From contig NC_071334.1 in the NCBI RefSeq assembly GCF_027744825.2, positions 30,319,937 through 30,383,936 of the forward strand: 64,000 bases of DNA, given 5' to 3'. Shown here one piece after another: positions 60,201 to 64,000 of this stretch (within the stretch, counting starts at the first letter, position 1; every line of letters begins with the position of its first letter). A model generated the notes under the pieces. The model saw only the letters and a list, made by a program, of their open reading frames with translations. It made no database searches and was not told where the DNA came from. The position numbers were made by a program, and so were the translations under genes. The stretch comes from Synchiropus splendidus. Its lineage: Eukaryota; Chordata; Actinopteri; Syngnathiformes; Callionymidae.

Positions 60201-63200
60201 GAGGGGAGTCGTCATCACAACAGCCAGTCATGATTTGGGGAAATCAGGGATTGGAAGAAGGGATTTGGTTCACGGTTGGGCGTAGCAAGCACAAGCCAAT
60301 GACACACAGGGACAAAGACCAGGACAGGACAAAAACGAGGAAGACAACACACAGCAGAGAGGTGAAGGTAAAGCACAGATTAGCAAATTGAAGGCGACAA
60401 ATGAGCAACAACAATTAGAAGCAAATAGTGAGCAGGTGAGCTGAGACACATCAAAGACATTTAGGGCTGACAGGACTGGCTGAATCAGAAGATCACTCTT
60501 GCGCACATGACTAGAGTGTTGGAGGTGGAATTACTAATAATAATAACAATAATAACAATAACTAGTTTCGATGAGTAAACAAAAATGAATAAAGCCATCC
60601 AGAGTGTAACTGGTCTTTTAGTGTACTGTAAATTTCCAGACTATAAAGCGCACAGGAATATTAGCTGCACTCACTAAATTTAAGAAGGAAAGTAGATCTT
60701 GTTCATACATAAGCCGTACCAGTCTATAAGCCGAGGGTGCAGTGGTGCTGTCTGTGGCATAGAAAGGTCAGTGGTACACCTGTCTTAAAAACGCTTTTCA
60801 AAACTAGTTTTAAAAACTAGTTTTGGATACGGGGTCCAGCATAGAGACTGAGGAAATGGCAGAAACAAGCTGCATAATACAGAGTGTCTGAATTTATCCA
60901 CGCTGCTCTCGCAAGTTGAACTAAGTGAGAGAGATTACTGACGGTCGAGAAGATTTTAATCATTGAAGTACAGATCCAGAAGTCCGAAATTATCAATTTT
61001 GAGTGCTTTAAGGGTAAATAAAAAGCCTCTGATTTCAGTCTGTAAAAATCCAGATATTGGCTGAGCCATTGTATAAGCTGCAGGGTTCAGACTGCAAGAA
61101 AAAAGTAGCAGCTTATAGTCAGGAAATTACGATATGCATAATAACATTTTATGACAATTAATAGCCAAAATTAATTAAGCAATATGCTACATTTCAACAT
61201 CTGAAGGGAATAGAAGGTAAGCAGACAGTTTCTACAAATACAAATGAGGTGTTCATGGCTTTCATTTTGAAATTTATAAAACAATAATTGGTAATGTGGC
61301 CTATTTTGTAGCACTGAAGTAGCTAACATCATAAACTGACATTGGCCGAATCAATCTAAAATACCAGTGGTCCCAGTGGAAAAACTGGATTTACAATACA
61401 ATTTCAGATGGAAAAATATATTTGTGACAGCCCTAAATGTAAATGCAGACACATTTAACACATTTGTACACACATAAGCAGCAGGTCAGCTGTCAAAGCA
61501 GCTCTTTTTAAAATCTGTCATTTCAGATTCCACAACCGTCGTGCTGAATAAATCAGTTTGACACACAATGTGCTTTCATTTAAGACTTTTTCATATCTGG
61601 AAATTTGAAAAGACAGATGTTTAAAAATGCAGAGCACTAAGCAGAGCTACATTTTAAAACAAAATGAGGATGGTGAATGTAGATGGTTCAAGGAGACACA
61701 TTAAGGAATGAGAAACACACTGTATGTCGTTCTGTACAATGAGTGTCATCATACCTGTTCTGGTAGCTGAAGTAAGCAGCGTCTCGGGGGATAGTGCACA
61801 GCTGCTTTCCATAGCAGCATAATGTCTGAGGAGAGAACTCCAGCTGATGGACGAAAGAAGACAGTGCATGAGAATCAGGAGTGTGCTTAATCCAAAGTAA
61901 ATGACTACTATGGCAACAAATTTTAAAATACAGCTGCCAAAAATTGCTTGGATCTTCTTTTGTTCTTAAGAATGTGGTTAACTGAAGCACAGCCCAACAT
62001 TCACTAAGCGACGATTGTCTTTGCTTGGCCAATGATGCACTCATCTTCAGCCGATCACGTGCCTGAAAAAACTCATCTGTGATTCAGTGGATGACGTGAA
62101 CTTTCAAGGAGAAATGATTGAATTCAAGTTTAAAAAAAAAAACCCTCAATGTCAAAAGCCAACAATTGGTAGAAGAGTCACAATCAGCTGATACAAGATC
62201 AACATTCCACACATTTTACTGTCTCTTCTACTACTTTGAAGAGAATACAAATCTAACGTGTTTAAAAACAACTATAGGGAGGGACATGTTGGATTCTATG
62301 AACGATTGAGCCAACCAATCATCTGTCTTCACCACCATAAATAGAATCCAATGGAATCTGAAATGCGATCTGGAGGTGTTGTTCCCAAAATCCACATTTA
62401 GCTCAGCATCCAGCATGGAGATACTTAACATGATTTAGATAGATACTAAATTGGTTATTTTTTTTATCGATCATTAGACTTCATCAAATGTATATTTGAC
62501 AAACAGAAGCATCTCTATGCATCTCAGCTCACCTTCCTGCCGCAACAGTAGCCAAGGCTCTGCATGACTGGGTCTATCTCCTGCTCAAACACCTCGGCCA
62601 GTTTGGAGCAGTACTTGTAAACTCGAGAGGTTTTACGGTTATACAGCCAGGCATTGTTGAACATCAGCCAGATATCATCCACGTACTGCCAGGGATCCTG
62701 GTACTGACCTGCAAAGACAAAAAGGAAGGGATCTAGTTGGCGGTTATGGTTTTATCATGGCTGTCATGATAATATAATATTAACTTTAAAGTTGACTAAA
62801 CAATAATGGAAAGTGAAATACAAACCAGTGTCAAGTTTTCTCTTAATAGTGGACAAGTCCATGGGGTTCTTCACAATGTCAAAGTAGTCCTGAAAAGGCA
62901 CAAGGAGAAACTCTTTAAGAACAGTTCACTACATTTTTAACAGTAAATGTTCACCAAGTCAAATGTCTTTTAGATTTAGATAAAAGACAAAGGCAACAAT
63001 GAAACTTGTAATCTTCCCAATAGGTACAAGGCTGGTGCTAGCGAGTAAAAATATTTGGCATCTTTGTTTAACGCCGTTTCATTTCTATCAAAGGTCCAAC
63101 GAAAACAGCCTTTTCCGTTATTAGGAAAGGACTGACTGTAGACACAATTATTCAGTCAGGAAAGTGAAGGCATTGAAATCAAAGCAGAACATCAACGTCT

Positions 63201-64000
63201 CAACATCATAGCCACTCCCCCATCTCAATAGTCCAGAAGAGACAGGCTCGGCTGAACTGTAAGTGAAGATGCTGCGATGTCTGCGGAACTCCTCAAGTTT
63301 TGCAACACAGAATGCAATGAACTTTCTTCTGTAACAGTACTATTAGGTTCCACATTTCTTTTCACAATGAAAAATTTATCATCAACAAATAAAATGCATT
63401 GTCAATAAGAAATGTGTGTTTTTATCCACCTGTTATCCAGTCAAAATTGTTTTCCTTCATAGTTGCAATATCAACAATTTCTCTTAACTTAAAGTACTTG
63501 TTTGTGGGTTCAGAAGGACTGACTCGTCCTGAGTCTAACTACTCCACTAGCAACCCGGAAATCCCCAAAATATTCAATCAAATTTAAGAAATATCATCAG
63601 CATATAGTATCAGTGAAAGCCCTTCAAAGAAAGGGTGTGCATATTTGTCACAATTTAATAACGGGGTTACACATTCTGATACAGGCACATTATGGGTATT
63701 CCTAATGATGGATTGTCAAGGACTTGATGCTCTGCTCCTTCAGGAATAAGATGCTGATGAATAAGATGATATAAGATAAATAAGATGAATAAGATGTTTT
63801 AATGATACAGCTACTTAGTTCACAAGAAAGTAGATGGCTATTGATGTGTGTGTCCTAAAGTTCAAGAGAGGTACATACAGGTATGCACAGCAGCTGAGGG
63901 TCAACTGGCATCCTGAAAGGTAGCGACTCTGGATCTTGTCTGTAGAGCGACTCCAGTGTTGGCATCAACGCCTGCCTAAGCTCCTCTGGTTTGAAAACTA
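53681..64000 (-). CDS. ep300: Histone acetyltransferase p300, C-terminal half (partial, runs off right edge)
   Basis: Sixteen exons, minus strand: 63879->64000, 62826-62889, 62533-62708, 61755-61843, 59985-60065, 59442-59498, 59270-59347, 59115-59182, 58873-59023, 58433-58579, 58228-58341, 57917-58082, 57664-57831, 57423-57584, 57008-57289 and 53681-56914. p300 acetylates histones and transcription factors as an enhancer co-activator. In order: bromodomain ([13 protein letters not shown]), RING/PHD ([22 protein letters not shown]), HAT domain ([11 protein letters not shown] with the acetyl-CoA-contacting Asp; LQEWYKKML with the catalytic Tyr), Lys-rich autoacetylation loop ([15 protein letters not shown]), ZZ finger, TAZ2 ([18 protein letters not shown]), NCBD ([20 protein letters not shown]) and a Gln/Pro-rich tail. 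[17 protein letters not shown] sequence before TAZ2 and [15 protein letters not shown] mark EP300 rather than CREBBP. N-terminal TAZ1 and KIX exons lie outside the window. No defects seen. Confidence 0.97.
53726..53767 (-). repeat. ep300: Asn-coding trinucleotide repeat at the ep300 C-terminus
   Basis: Fourteen AAC/AAT codons (minus strand: six AAC, two AAT, six AAC) lie between MLGG and QELSTN, fourteen codons before the stop. The two AAT codons interrupt the AAC run. Confidence 0.95.
54756..54835 (-). repeat. ep300: Longest poly-Gln tract in ep300
   Basis: A CAA/CAG run with single Leu interruptions follows DLMRRHL in the last exon. Further Gln runs lie near 54240-54275, 54485-54510 and 54920-54955. 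CAA and CAG are mixed throughout. Confidence 0.92.
60066..61754. other. ep300 intron
   Basis: A 1.7 kb intron between the exons at 61755-61843 and 59985-60065. No exon seen. It contains the 506-bp inverted-repeat element at 60626-61131. Confidence 0.8.
60626..61131 (+). mobile_element. Interspersed inverted-repeat element (MITE-like), copy 2
   Basis: The left end reads ctgtaaatttccagactata. The reverse complement of the right end reads cgtaatttcctgactataag. These form imperfect terminal inverted repeats of about 24 bp. The interior repeats related motifs (ctataagccg, gtataagctgcaggg, agcttatag) and has no open frame of note. It is homologous to the reverse-oriented element at 13285-13616. 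The size, TIRs and lack of coding capacity fit a non-autonomous DNA transposon. A target duplication is not clear. Confidence 0.72.
62890..63878. other. ep300 intron
   Basis: A 1 kb intron within the bromodomain-coding part of ep300. No exon or repeat was identified in it. Confidence 0.8.

Noticed and set aside
53681..64000. crebbp as the identity of the acetyltransferase
   Set aside because: The sequence before TAZ2 ([12 protein letters not shown]) and [15 protein letters not shown] match EP300, where CREBBP has MVKWGLGLDDEG and [15 protein letters not shown]. Synteny with 22q13 genes also fits ep300.
1..64000. CRISPR arrays, operons, bacterial promoters or ribosome binding sites
   Set aside because: The window is vertebrate nuclear DNA with spliced genes. 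No spaced short direct repeats of CRISPR type were seen.

Overview
The window is vertebrate nuclear DNA, most likely from a teleost fish. Its genes are split into many short exons with GT-AG introns, their proteins are close to human chromosome 22q13 proteins, and the noncoding DNA carries long (TA)n runs, LINE fragments (RTE and L2/CR1-like) and short inverted-repeat DNA transposons of types common in fish. I placed exons by keeping reading frame across splice sites and comparing with protein families I know. No search was run.

Layout, left to right. 1-9.6 kb: one tRNA-Gly (minus strand) and otherwise no gene I can support. 9.6-22.8 kb (+): the last three coding exons of a Shisa-family gene (shisa8-like, an AMPA-receptor auxiliary protein family) with a repeat-rich 9.5 kb intron; its signal peptide, cysteine domain and membrane exons must lie left of the window. 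26.6-28.0 kb (-): desi1, a complete six-exon PPPDE peptidase. 28.7-35.3 kb (+): xrcc6 (Ku70), complete in twelve coding exons and 609 residues, divergent from desi1 across a CCAAT-rich promoter. 35.8-38.8 kb (+): a GIMAP/AIG1-like GTPase gene whose N-terminal part is built from four tandem 51-nt exons. 40.7-44.1 kb (+): josd1, a Josephin deubiquitinase. 47.1-50.2 kb (+): cbx7, a Polycomb chromobox protein. 53.7-64.0 kb (-): the 3' half of ep300, from the bromodomain to the C-terminus; it runs off the right edge and is tail-to-tail with cbx7.

There is no operon logic here. What joins these genes is old linkage: desi1, xrcc6, shisa8, josd1, cbx7 and ep300 all have human orthologues on 22q13, with local order shuffled. 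The GIMAP-like gene is the outlier. Between its start and its G domain sit four consecutive exons, each exactly 51 nt and phase 1 at both ends. Each encodes a 17-residue amphipathic unit with Trp at position 8, and they precede a GTPase domain whose P-loop Lys is Arg. That arrangement is the best candidate in the window for something not yet described.
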